Of a stretch of DNA of 57,537 nt, positions 11,114 to 22,220 are shown piece by piece. Position numbers and translations under genes: made by a program. The notes under the pieces were generated by a model that made no database searches, had not been told where the DNA came from, and was given only the letters and a program-made list of their open reading frames with translations. Location: the NCBI GenBank assembly GCA_014529385.2, contig JABFUD020000282.1, forward strand, positions 1 through 57,537. Direction: 5' to 3'. Positions within the stretch are counted from its first letter, which is position 1. Each line of letters starts with the position of its first letter. The stretch comes from Adiantum capillus-veneris. Lineage: Eukaryota; Streptophyta; Polypodiopsida; Polypodiales; Pteridaceae.

Positions 11114-11961
11114 TTATTCAAAGCTAAGGTGATAAATGAAAATATCTAGAACTTCATTTTCTATATCCAATAGAGAAACCACGTCCCAAGTGATGAATTT
11201 CACTTGCTCTACGATTCTCGATGCACAAGCAGTTTGTATAAAAAATAGATCTTCATGCTTATTGAAGGCTTTGAGAAAGTAGCAATTGACTAGGAGCTCC
11301 TTTTCTTTGAGTTCCACATAGTCAAAGTGTGGCAACCTTCTCACAATTTCATAACTAACATCCTCATCAAGTCCAATCAAGTTTGCAAGATTTAAAGAAT
11401 CCACTTGTGCTACAAAATTCGTGGACAAAAACTCCTTAGGATTATGGTTAAATTGTTCATAAGCATAAAGAGATTTACAATGTCTCTATGAACAACATGT
11501 CATAGAAAGTAGAGAAGGATGAGAATTTATACAAGTTTGCAATCTTCTCTATGCTCTCTTTATTAAGACAAGCTCTAAATAGCTCCCTATCTCTTTTGCT
11601 GAAAGTGAAAGGAAGACTATCAAAATAAGACGCAAATAATGAAAAAAATTCACCAAATGTGAGTCTATGAAGTATGAACTTTGGTCGCAAGTTTTTCTGT
11701 AGAGTCTTCCTCAACGGTGAAATGTACTCACCAAACACCAAATTTAAATCTATTTACGAATCCTAGGGTACACACTATTTGGATGAAAGCGCGGTCTTCC
11801 TTAGTGCCCACCAAAAACAACAGGAAAATAGAATCTGCACCTAGGACCTTTCGTCTTAAATTCACCACCCTCTTGTTATGAGCAAGACGCTTTACTACTT
11901 GCTCCTGCAACTCAATCGGTAATAGGGCTAGATCTCTAAGAATTAAGCTTTCAATGCACAC
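11114..11961 (-). pseudogene. Unidentified reading frames upstream of Tat-like gag
   Basis: Three open pieces (11961-11728, 11741-11475, 11428-11114) lie in a row upstream of gag on the same strand. They share a repeating style: LLPIELQEQVVKRLAHNKR in the first, and DVSYEIVRRLPHFDYVELKE with ACASRIVEQVKFI in the third, so they look like fragments of one or two related domains. I do not recognise a family. Ogre-type Tat elements are known to carry an extra open reading frame before gag, and the position fits that. Assignment as that frame is inference. Confidence 0.4.
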
Positions 11962-11971
11962 ACATCCCTTG

Positions 11972-12544
11972 TTAGAAAAAATGATCCTTTTTTTTTAACA
12001 AGCTTGGACAAAGAAAAAACAAACACACACACAATTTTGATGGGCTGCAGTTCATTTTAGAATAAAATGAATACATGTACACCAAAAGAAGTGTGGTAGT
12101 TGATGAGAGGTAGAATGATAGGTTTTGGAGATGCAAAAATTTTTCTTGTTCTTTCAGCCCCAAAAATAAACACCATAAGTTGCTGGGAATGTATCTTTCT
12201 ACTGAGTGCAATATTTATCCTAATATGTGGTGTGAAGTAAAAGGAAAATTTCATGGGCCATTATCCATGCTCTGTACATAACCTACTGCTTAAAATACAA
12301 CAAAGGTATATACATACAAACTAAGATTGTACCTAATGAAAGGCAAAATAAAAGAATTTATTGAAGTGTTTATTTCGGCTAACCTAAGAGGACCTAAAAT
12401 TTTATGACCGACACATTGCAATTATAACTTAGTACTACAATTATGTGTACCTTCTGCCTTGCAATGGGAATGAAAGATAATACAATTCGCGTGATTCATG
12501 CAAACTACTGGACTATTCTAAAGGTTGAACCTATGCAAAAAACA
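11972..12544. other. No gene seen; probable leader of the Tat-like element
   Basis: AT-rich sequence with only short random open frames. It lies between the pre-gag frames and a candidate primer binding site, so it would be the untranslated leader if that site is real. Confidence 0.3.
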
Positions 12545-12595
12545 TACACAAGCTCTCCTCACTAGGGGCACCAAAATTGAGGCGATCCGGGGCGG
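12545..12595 (-). other. Candidate primer binding site of the Tat-like element
   Basis: The minus strand reads TTTTGGTGCCCCTAGTGAGG here, which resembles the TGGCGCCGTTGCCGGGG-type site seen just inside the 5' LTR of many plant Tat/Athila elements. It matches well over the first seven bases and poorly after that. It sits where a 5' LTR boundary would be expected, but the LTR itself is not resolved. Confidence 0.3.
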
Positions 12596-12759
12596 GAACA
12601 AGAGAAGTGACCTCTAAATACTTCTCAAGGCTCCCATGCTACTCAATTTGGAATGGGATAGAAGCACATAAGAAAACAACAAACCAACAACCAAATCCAA
12701 CGAAAGAAAGGGTCACCACCTAGTTATGGATGCAAACTAGGATGCAAATAGTATGTAGC

Positions 12760-13518
12760 CCAACGTGCAAAGAGAAGAATGAATAAGTCTTTCTTTTAAT
12801 GCATCATTGGGATCTTCTTCAAGCTTTAGCATCATCTTCAAAGCTGGTATCTCCACCTCAATAGAAAGTAAAGCCTCTTTTCCAAAAACTAGATGGAAGG
12901 GAGAGAAGCCAGTACCTGATTTGATAGCAGTACTGTAATCCTAGAGAGCACAAGGTAGCTCTAAATCCCAAGTCTTCACATTTTTCCTTGTCATCTTCAT
13001 AAGAATCCTTATGGGCTCTTCATGAAACCTTTCATTCATGCCATTGCATTGGGGATAATATGGAGTAGTAAACCTGCGATGCACATGAAGCTTCTCACAT
13101 AGATAATCCACCAACTCTGCCTTGAAACATGGACCCTTGTCAGAAAGTAACTATAATGTCGTGCCAAATTTGCAAAAAATATCTTCAGATATAAATAAGG
13201 AAACATCTTTGCTCATGATGTGCTTAACAGCTTTGGCTTCGGCCCATCTGGATAGATAGTCAACAGCAGCAGTGAGTATGTAACATTTGCCTCTATCTAT
13301 CATAGGTAGAGGACCTACTACATCAATACCCCACTTCTCAAACACAATAGTGCCTCTAATTTCTGACTTGAGAACACTATTTTCCATGCTTTGACACTCT
13401 TTACAAGACTTGCACCAATGATGAACATCACGTTGAATGCTTGGCCACACATACTCCTCCTGCAAGACTTTATGCAAAGTGATCTTTGAAGCAAAGTGAC
13501 CACCACAAGAACCCTCAT
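12760..13518 (-). pseudogene. Second Tat-like integrase fragment
   Basis: The open part 13477-13151 contains EYVWPSIQRDVHHWCKSC, then FEKWGIDVVGPLPMIDRGK with the first catalytic Asp, then SRWAEAKAV. The downstream core continues after a stop with LSDKGP (the Asp of SDNGP is present, Asn is Lys) and TTPYYPQ, followed by the TGFSPFHLVFGKEALLSIEV block near 12,900. It is clearly the same protein type as the integrase at 5290-6500 but a different copy, probably from another lineage member. Confidence 0.84.
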
Positions 13519-13639
13519 GACTCTCCTCTAAAATTTTGTAAATTTCCTATTTCCAAGGAACGTTTCTCATCACAAGATCAGCCCCCTTCATATATAAGGC
13601 ATCACCAAGTAGCACATACCTTTTGGCATTGCGTAGGAA

Positions 13640-14345
13640 GGCATACTTTTTTTACTTCTCCAACTCTGATGGAAGCATACCTATTTGTAGAAACACTTCC
13701 TCCCTCTCTAAAGATTCCCTTCCCAAATAAAGAGGAGAATCAACCCTTATCACATACAATTGCCCAATTGAAGCTTGCGCTACACCATGTGCTTTTTCAT
13801 TTTGAGACTTGTCCACATGCCGTAAACTCCAAGCTTCAAAATGCTTAAGCAGATTCTTCACTTAAAACCACATATATTTTCAGCCTTGGATTCCTAATTT
13901 GCGGCACCCCAAGGACTTGCTTAACCACCAAAAGAGCATCACCTCTTACCCTCACAAGACGAATGCCAAGCTCAACACAAAGGTTGAGACCTTTCTCCAA
14001 AGTAAGATAAACAAATTCATTGTTGCTTTGTGTTGTAATATTCAAACTCCTTTTAGTTACCAACGGACCTTGAGGATCATACATAACAACACCTCCCAAG
14101 GCTTCACCATGTGCTTTCCTGTAAGAGCCATTAGAAAAAAATAGATAGGCATTGTCTATGTCAGGAGCTTCCATGTGTTGCTTTTTCATCGCGTCCTCCT
14201 TAAGAAGAAAAGGGCTTTCCTTATAAGTAAGCAAATCAGCCAATGTAGCCCTTGTACTCTCCTCAACAAGAAAAGAGGATTGGAATTCTTGTAACTCCGC
14301 AATCCACTTCATGAGCCTCTTTGACAAAGTAGGGCTATTGACCAA
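13640..14345 (-). pseudogene. Second Tat-like RNase H fragment
   Basis: The piece 14345-13845 begins at the end of the first RNase H (KRLMKWIAELQEFQSSFLVE), then the second, plant-type RNase H: YLFFSNGSYRKAHGEALGGV (catalytic DG reads NG), SNNEFVYLTLEKGLNLCVEL and VRGDALLVVKQV. The piece 13861-13652 adds WSLRHVDKSQNEKAHGVAQ. It leads directly into the integrase at 13518. The RT that should lie to the right of 14,400 is missing, so the element is truncated. Confidence 0.82.
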
Positions 14346-14399
14346 TTGAGGTAGAAGAGTGGTGCCCTCTTGACTCCATGTGCAAGCATTGTGTCAACA

Positions 14400-16795
14400 A
14401 GTGAATTATGATTGAATTTGATAATTTTTTGTTGACTTCAACTCAATGATGCATAAGATTCTCCTCCCTTTCATTATTGACTTTTACTCTTCACCTGTAG
14501 TGACCGTTAGGTAGTGACCGTCGGGTAGAATCAACATCCGGTGATTTTTATTTTTTTAATTATTTTCCTTTTCATAGGGTTTGTTCCTACCTCTCCTTAT
14601 TTCCGAGATCCAAATGTGTCAAAACCATAGCTATACACAAAATAAATACATAGATTGTTTTTGTGATTTTCATGCATTAGGTCCTTCCTCCTCTTACGGT
14701 CCTTGAAGCCTCGCCACCAAGTCATACCAAGAGAGAGGTGGAGCAAAAATTTGAAAAGCGGCCCTCACTCTTTAGGTAGATAGCTACTATAGAAAAGAAC
14801 AACGATGTAGAGACTTTTTGCAGAGACCATGTCGTGAGGAGGTTAGATAAGCTTTGCATGAGATTTGGTATGCTGCTAAAGGACAATGAAAACGCTTCTC
14901 CAAGGGACGTAATGTTAGGCCTAAGGTACGATTGGATAGGCCAAGGGCAATGACATACATGCGATAAAAGGGGGTTCTATAAATAACATGGCCAAGGGAT
15001 TTTATAGGGAACTGTTGGGTGGTGAAGAGCGTGCAGTTGTCTTCCTGGTCTTACACACACACACACACACACACAGATGGAGAAGCTACCATGTGATTGC
15101 ATTGAGAGAGATAGTGTAACATTTAATGGCCTAAAAACTTATGTGTAGCGGAAATTAGCATGAACATAATGGGCATTTCATTAGAATAGATTCCTAATGA
15201 GAATTGCAAGAGTGCTTGGGTGGAGAGAGCAACTAAAAGCATAACACCAAGTTAGATAGCATGAACAATACTTTCAAAAGAGAGAGAAATTAAGCAATTT
15301 GACAACAGTTGAGGACCGGATTTGCACGGATCCGGGTCCCCCCTCCAAAACGCTTTGTATTATGGTTTCTACCATCAAGAGAGACATTGTACAATACAAT
15401 TCTTTGTGTTCCTTCAAGACTAGCTAGTGCAATGAAGATGAAAGCTTCATGCACTCAGCAAAACACTTAGCAAACACAACATCAGTTATCCCCGGTCTCA
15501 GACCCAAGACCTCACATACCTTCGAAGATGGTGAGAGCTAGCAGTGTATGAGAGTAGATTGAGAGGAAGAAGGAGTATCTTACGAGAAAGATGTACATAT
15601 CCTCACATAATCACTCATATTAGCAGAGCTTATCTTAGTAATTATCTTGGTAGAGGAGATGAGCATGCATTGAAGCTTGGCTCTTGGTTGGATTTGCATC
15701 CACATGCCAAGAGTGTGTCGATGTAGGCTTCTATCTCACAAGCTTGGAGTAGGTGATGAGCTCTCCATTAAAGCTTGGGAAGAGATAGTCTTCTCTACTT
15801 CACACATAGACTGTGTGTGATAATGCCTTGCAAAAATCAGCCCCCTCTCTCTCTTGGGCGAGCCCTCTTGCTAAATGCTCTTGCTATCCTCCCATTGGAC
15901 CTCCCGAGGGATAGCCTATCACAATTAAGCAGCATAAGTGATAGCCTTCTGACATGTGTCCCCCTTTCCCCTTTTGTGAGAGCTTTAGGTAATTTAATAA
16001 TTAAACTAAACTCTCATTGGACCCCTTTGCCTCCTGGCCAATGGGAATTAGGCAAGCCATTGGGCTCCTGAATGCTCATTGGACCCATTGGGAGACTGTC
16101 CAATAGTCTTCTAGGAGACTTAATTTTCATTGGTTCTTTTTATTAAGTGTTTTTAAATTAATTAAACTAGATTTACTCTAGCCTAATTCTCATTGGTACA
16201 CCTCCAAGGCCATCCAATAGGAATTGGGTACACCTTGTGGGCATCTGGCCTAGGGAGCTGACATGTGTCCCTCATTCCCTTTGTGTAAAGGGAGCTTGTG
16301 TGTGTGTGTGTGTGTGTGTGGCTTTCTCTCTCATCCCCTAGAAGAAAGGCTCGCCCCCTCCCAAGTAGGGATGTGCAAAGACTATTTTGAACACACACAA
16401 AGCATCCAATTCCCCTAGGGTTGACCTTTGGACACAACCTTTGAATTATGGAACCTTAGCATTTTGGAAGTCTTAATGGGCTGAACCTTATGGTCTTTTT
16501 AGCCCATTGTTGCACATGGCTCTTTTGCAAATGGCCCCCCCCTTTGGATCCCTATTTTCCCTCCTTTGGATCCCTACTGTGGCCGGTCTACTAGCTTAAC
16601 CAATATTCTAGCTTTTTCTCCCCCGGCACTTCCCCATATTAAATGATCGTTTAACATGAGAAAATCATTTAGGATAATTAGATATTGATTATTATGACAG
16701 ATAGGGAGAGATATGGCCAACTAACCGAGCCGCCGCAGAGGAAAAGGAGGGAGAGTATGCCCCCCCTCTGCCCTGCCTCCTCGGCACCAATCGAC

Positions 16796-16844
<49 letters not shown>

Positions 16845-17258
16845 CTCTACACACAATGTTTGATTTTTTATTTACTTATTGCGGTGCATATATATTTGGA
16901 TATTTGGTAATTTTAAACCATATTCTTTTTTCAAACAAAACAACCTAAGGAAAGAGAAACACTTTGCAAATGGAAATAATGCTCATTATAAAACACTTAC
17001 AACATAGGAATGTACTTGTAGGGAGAAGCTATTTAATCTTAGAAATCATACAGAAATTAGGTGTTGCGATTTTCTATGGACATCGTAGAGCTCTTCTTAA
17101 AAGGAAGTGAACCATGTCAGAAACAGGAAGAAAGAAATGAACATATATGAACCCACAACCTTAGCATGGAGATGTTGATTCTTTTGAGAGTTCCTCAACG
17201 CCACAATGCCTTCACACATGTTGCTATTGTATTGCCCATAACGATTTAACATGCTTTC
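14400..17258. other. Gene-free spacer between transposons and the SABATH gene
   Basis: No open frame here shows family similarity. The stretch 15,880-16,250 repeats the phrase CATTGGACC and variants (CTCATTGGACCC, CCATTGGACCTCC, CCAATGGGAATTAGG and similar) several times, possibly a decayed repeat or LTR. Simple repeats are (AC)n at 15052-15075, (TG)n at 16297-16320 and (GA)n at 16799-16841. The last 250 bp would be 3' untranslated region or downstream flank of the gene at 17259. Confidence 0.45.
16799..16841. repeat. (GA)n microsatellite
   Basis: An uninterrupted GA run of about 42 bp downstream of the methyltransferase gene. Confidence 0.9.
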
Positions 17259-17617
17259 TTATGAGCGTATAAGAGATGCAATGAGCAGATTATGAAAAAT
17301 ACCAGAACCAAGATAATGGCTTTGCTGGACTACAATGCTTTTAAGCTTCTCAAAAAGAGCATCTGTTTTGGTTTTGCCCATATGGGCCTCCATAGTTGGC
17401 TTTAAGATGCTTGCATACATGTGTACCCATTGTTTCGCTATCTGCATTTGATCCCCTTGGTTGGGGAAGACGGCCATGTTTTTAATAGTTTCCATCTGTA
17501 ACACTTTTAGATCTGGTACATCTTTTAATGCTTCTCCTAGCTCTTGTTGGTTGAAGAAGTAGATGGGAATGTTGAACATTTCCATCTCCTCCAATGTTAC
17601 TAGGCCCTGAGACCAAG

Positions 17618-17703
<86 letters not shown>

Positions 17704-19775
17704 ATCATCAACAATGGACATGCATACATAGATACATATGTTTTATACACACACATAAGGAGAGTAAGCTTCATCCATAGATTAATACACTATTACCATT
17801 TATTAATCTCTAGAAAAGTAGATTCATCCTCTTTGAGCTTAACGAAAAGATCCTACTTACCTCATGCACCAATTTGTTCCATGCTAAATCAAGAGCTTCA
17901 AAGATGGAGTCTACTTGCACAAGGTCACTCGTGCCCTCGTTGAAATTATCCTCTAGATCCATAGTACTTCTTACAACCGAGCACAAGAATAAAATTCCTC
18001 CCTTGGTAAGCTCATGTGCTCTACTCTTCAAAAAATGCTTCACATCAATTTTGGATTGTTTAGCATAAGCATCACGGACATTCTCTGACGATTTGTCTTT
18101 GCTAATCCATGTACGAGCACCGTTCCATGCAAGAGAGGTCTTCTCAATAATGCTTGGAGGAATCTGAAAATGGATTTAAAAGAAAGCAAATAAACACAAT
18201 TCAAAGCTAAAATGTATGGAGTTAACAATAGATTGGTAACAAGACACTTTTATATCCTTGGACACTTTTGTGTCCTCTTCACTCAATAACTTTCAAGAAT
18301 TGTTGATTGAGATGCCAAGTAGCTTCTAAAGTGGTTTATATCCACAAAGCTAGTTTATGACTTGGAGAAAACTTGAAGTTTTTTGGGCTAGTGATTTCAT
18401 CTTTAGATTTTGGTTTGAACAGCATGTTTAAGCCTAACATGAGCCAAAAAAAACATATGCTAAAATTGGCATTAGACCACCCTAAAATACAACTTAATGA
18501 CCTTTAAAGTGCTACACAAACAACATGGGTGATTCATAAGATATTTTCATGCTTCCAATAACTCGAGAGACTATATATTGGAAGCTATGGCCCATTTATG
18601 AAAAATTCTTTGTGCGAATCTTTTAGTAGAAATCACACTTTGATTAATATTTTGGGGAAAAGCTTTAAAATCATAAGGCAATTTTGAGTGTGGTCATTGA
18701 CTACTATGTAGGTCTTCTTCCTGGAGTTTTGGGGCTTCTAAGACCTTAAATAGAAAACAACACATAGATAGAAGTGATTTTGCTTTTCACAAAAATAGTA
18801 CTTATTTTGAGTTATGATCATGTTGTGTTCAAATTTCTAAATTCCACTCAATCAACATGCTTCTTTTGAAGCTTAGCTCCATTAAAGGAAAGTATACAAT
18901 CTGAATTTGGCACCAACTTAATAGGTATGTAAGACATCCGAAAGGCCACATTGTGGATGCGAGTTTTTTCGTTCGTGCAATTTTTGTACTTAGGTGTGTT
19001 CCAAATTGTCTTATGAAGCTAAGTTTTGATGCTTTCTATGTTTGAACATAAAAGTAAAGAACCAAAGTGTGTAACATGGAAGAATTTATAGTGGTAATGG
19101 TAGGTGTAGCATAGAAACATTGATGATAGATTAGCAAAATAAAGAAAATGCAAATCTTTTATATTTAATTCTATGTCCAAACAAATTTTGTGGGCCTACA
19201 ACAACCACATACATTGGTCAAGAACCCATTAATGTTTATAGAGAAATTATGCTTGGTCGTTAGAGAATTTTGTATATTGTGTAAAATGGGGTTCGCCTGG
19301 CAAATATATCGTTTTTGGTCAATTTGAGCACATACTGGGTCGAATTGACAACACATTAATTAATTAACCATAGAGATTCTGTTCGAATCTTCCAAATCGA
19401 AAAGGAAAAGGGCCCAGTTGGATGCTTGCACGTGCGGTTGCTTTGCAGCCAGCATCTGTCCCAGCTCCACCCTTGCAGGCACGAACGTAGCCTGCCTCTG
19501 TCCCTACCTCTGTCCCATTGCACGTCTACGGCACTCCAACCTTAACTGATGCTGAAATCCAAACTGCCCGAGTAACTCCTGCTCGCAAGAGGTGTATCTA
19601 GAGACGCTAAGGACTCTGGTTCAACTCCGACAAACCAGACAGCGCTCAAACACCTCCCTACTCACTGCGCTTCTCTGCCAACCCCTTCGGCCCTCACTCA
19701 CGCCCTCCCCTGCAGATCACGGACGACACAGAAATCTCCTCTGTCACCCCCTTCGCCCTCACCAATCGCCACCCC

Positions 19776-19819
<44 letters not shown>

Positions 19820-21421
19820 TGTCACCCCTGCGTCGACTCCACTCCACCACACACACCTACTAACACACGTCAACGCACTTTCGTTTTACTCCCCCTTTTG
19901 GAAGATATCTCTCGAGATACCCTGTAATTTGATGTGCTTACGAATTTTAAAGGGACATACTAAAGAGTTGTGAGTGTTTCTTGTTTTTGCCACATAAAGT
20001 GTGCTCTTAGCTAGCTTTGAGTATATGTAGGCACTTCATTCATATGATTAGTAGTATTGAATTTGTTTCCAAAACCCGAAAGGACATTTTGATGTCTTGT
20101 TAAGTCACCATACTAGTGTTGAGCACGAACAATTACAAGGTGTGATCCATTGACCCTACTTTCACTTTCTATGAGTAATTCAATTACTAAATTAAAACTA
20201 TGTAAAAAAAACAATTTGGAGATCACATGAAGAATCTCTTAGCTTACACTTCATTGGTAAGTAGTATCCTTATTCTTAACGGGAAGACATATTTTCAAAA
20301 TTTTCAATTAGGTCTCCCCAGTCTAGTCTCGGATAAATAAAAAGCCTTCAAAACACCTTGAGTGTGTAAGCGAAGGGTGCGTTTAGGAATTGAGACCCAT
20401 GAAGGTGAAAAGTTAAAAAAAAAAATTGTGTTCAAAATAAATAAAGAGGTGATCTACTTCACATTGGTGTTTTTCTTCCCTTTTATTTTTCATCTAATTT
20501 TTTTTTAAAATGTCTTTTCTATACGTACTTGTACTATGCAAGCAGTAAATTTTTTTTTTTCAATATGCCTTTTTTCTAATGACAAAAGAAAAGACATGAG
20601 ACAATTTAAAACTAGGACAAGCCATTAAAAAAAAATTGAAAAATTTATTGTCTTTCACTCCCCCAAGTATGGACTTCAGTTATAATGATAAAATATCATA
20701 CCAAAAATTGACTGCATCAAACCTGTAATGAAGAACCCATTTACAAACTAAAATTGCTTCAGTACATTCAAAAGTGACAGTGTGTTTTAGAGAGAGAGAG
20801 AGAGAGAGAGAGTGAGAGGGAGAGAACCTGCGAGAGCCAATGCAAAGCGTAGGAGCAAATAGCAAGATCCAGTGAAGCGAATGGAAACAGGCGGCCGTAG
20901 AACGATCCTGGCACGCCCGCGACGAAGACTAGGGGAGGCGGACGATTTGCTAGCTCATCGTCGACGGCGCCGATGGTAGACTGAAGGTTGTGCTGCAAGG
21001 ATTGAAAGAGAGAGTTGAAATCATTAGAAGGCAAGTCTGAGAAGAAGTACTGGATCTCAAGTGGGCTCGAATGCAGTGAGGCATTGCAGGTTTGTCCCAG
21101 TGTTTGAAGCACGAAGTCTGCGCAGTCCAAAGTGTTGCGACCGTAGGAGCAGCCGAGGTCAGCGATGGCAATGTGGTGGCGGCGAGGGACGATCTCGTCG
21201 TAGGCAGCAGCCAGCGACCGGCCGACGCTCTGATTCATTTCAGCTTCCGGCCGGTCGTTACTCTCATTTGCAGCTACTGTGCGGGCATTTAGCGTCTTGA
21301 GAACTAGATGCTTCATTGCTTCCTCCAGGCGAGGCTTGGCCACGGAGTGAAAATTGTAGTTCTGACCCTCTGAGTTCTTTGCGTAGCTCTCCTCGCCCGC
21401 GATGCCTTGCATCGCCCTCAT
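17259..21421 (-). CDS. SABATH-family S-adenosylmethionine-dependent carboxyl/N-methyltransferase
   Basis: The gene has three exons on the minus strand: 21421-20828 (198 codons), 18163-17861 (101 codons) and 17606-17259 (115 codons plus stop TAA), 414 residues in all. Every junction is phase 0 with GT-AG borders (CAG/GTTCTC, TTTTCAG/ATT, GAG/GTAAGT, CTCAG/GGC). Exon 1 holds the N-terminal SYAKNSEGQ motif (residues 12-20, Tyr and Gln expected to contact SAM), IADLGCSYGRNT (86-97), FFSDLPSNDFN (126-136), GVPGSFYGRLFP (169-180) and SYALHWLS (190-197), with the His-Trp pair usual in methyl-salicylate/benzoate/jasmonate-type enzymes. Exon 2 has SLAWNGARTWI and HFLKSRAHELTKGG. Exon 3 has FNIPIYF and the ILKPTMEAHMG region. 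The family methylates carboxyl groups of salicylate, benzoate, jasmonate or IAA, or purine nitrogens. The substrate here cannot be read. Length is slightly above the usual 360-390 residues. No internal stop is seen. Confidence 0.87.
17621..17702. repeat. (CT)n(AC)n compound microsatellite in SABATH intron 2
   Basis: On the plus strand about 40 bp of CT is followed by about 42 bp of AC. On the transcribed strand the 254-bp intron 2 (17860-17607) therefore ends with (GT)n then (GA)n only 14 bp before the acceptor AG. Confidence 0.92.
18164..20827 (-). other. SABATH intron 1 (2.66 kb)
   Basis: The intron runs from donor GT at 20827-20826 to acceptor AG at 18165-18164. It is large for this family. 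Its content is mostly AT-rich, but 19,380-19,920 is a C-rich stretch (CCTGCCTCTGTCCC, CACCCCTGCAGAGAG) containing a (GA)n tract at 19779-19815 and several CTGCAG sites. An open frame of about 110 codons there (19592-19927) is low-complexity and not convincing. The stretch may be an inserted element or old exon-like sequence; I cannot identify it. Confidence 0.75.
20788..20823. repeat. (GA)n tract abutting the intron 1 donor
   Basis: An AG-rich run on the plus strand reads as a pyrimidine tract starting five bases into intron 1 on the transcribed strand. It is present between donor and intron body. Confidence 0.85.
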
Positions 21422-21451
21422 CGTCTATGGGTATGGGTGCTAAGGCTGTGG

Positions 21452-21510
21452 GTGGCGTAGTAGAAACATACGCATGAGCTCCTTGCTCTTTAATAAACTC
21501 ATGCCGTCCG
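21452..21510. repeat. Direct repeat in the SABATH upstream region, unit 1
   Basis: GTGGCGTA, then AACATACGCATGA, CTCCTTGCT and AATAAACTCATGCC recur in the same order at 22724-22780, about 1.27 kb upstream relative to the gene. This unit lies 30-90 bp upstream of the start codon, so the pair is an older, partial duplication of promoter-proximal sequence. The same pair is repeated in tandem copy B. Confidence 0.75.
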
Positions 21511-22154
21511 AGTATTTACTAGATTCAAATTCATAGATCCAAATAGGGCACATGCGGTATCATACTAATCTATTGCAAATTGCACTATAAAAAGTAGTAC
21601 ATCTTTTTATTCTTTTCATGGGCATGAGGACACCTTGAAAGGCAAACCACATATGACAAGGAGTGCGGATAAGAGAGAGAGAGTAGGGTAGTGCAAGAAA
21701 AAATGAGGCCTATGATGAAGACTTCTCCTCAACCACACCACCTCAAGGCTCATGCTTGTACTGATCATTTGAGGACTATGACATTCTTCTGTGGAAAGAA
21801 AGATGTGAGTGCACTAGTCAAATTTTGAATCAAAAGGGAGAATGTGACATATCTCTAATGGGAAAATAATGTGCAATACTAAGTACTACAAACCCTCTTA
21901 GCTATTGGAGCTTGAAATACCTAGAAATTCTTTTTGGAACTATATTAGAATTAGATAGAGTAAAAAGTTACAAAACTACTCCCCACGCAGTAAGGGTATT
22001 GCTAGGAGGATGCGTATTTATGCTTTTGTATTTCCTCTTGCAAAATCGTAGACACATTTATGAGGCTCAATGACAATATAGTTATCTCTACACAATTAAT
22101 ATGCATTTTTTGGTTGGTAGAATTTAGAAGCGAGAACTTGTCCATAGGCCAAGT

Positions 22155-22220
22155 TCTACTCCGCACCGGTCCAAGCTAGATGTGAGCTCTACTATGCACC
22201 AGTCCAAGCTAGATGTGAGC
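22155..22220. repeat. Short direct tandem repeat
   Basis: Two adjacent units of about 33 bp share GTCCAAGCTAGATGTGAGCT, preceded by CTACTCCGCACCG in one and CTACTATGCACCA in the other. The repeat is also present at the equivalent place in copy B (about 28321-28387). Confidence 0.8.

Noticed and set aside
14400-16700. Possible additional LTR in the CATTGGACC-rich stretch
   Set aside because: No TG...CA ends, primer site or partner LTR could be paired within the window.
16685-16948. 87-codon frame across the (GA)n tract at 16.8 kb
   Set aside because: Arg-Glu repeats from a microsatellite and no domain; not a gene.
19592-19927. 111-codon open frame in SABATH intron 1
   Set aside because: Low-complexity Pro/Ser/Arg-rich translation running through a GA microsatellite, on the opposite strand to the gene and without recognisable domain.
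20950-21300. Plus-strand and alternative-frame open readings across SABATH exon 1
   Set aside because: They are shadows of the minus-strand coding exon, which has all family motifs.
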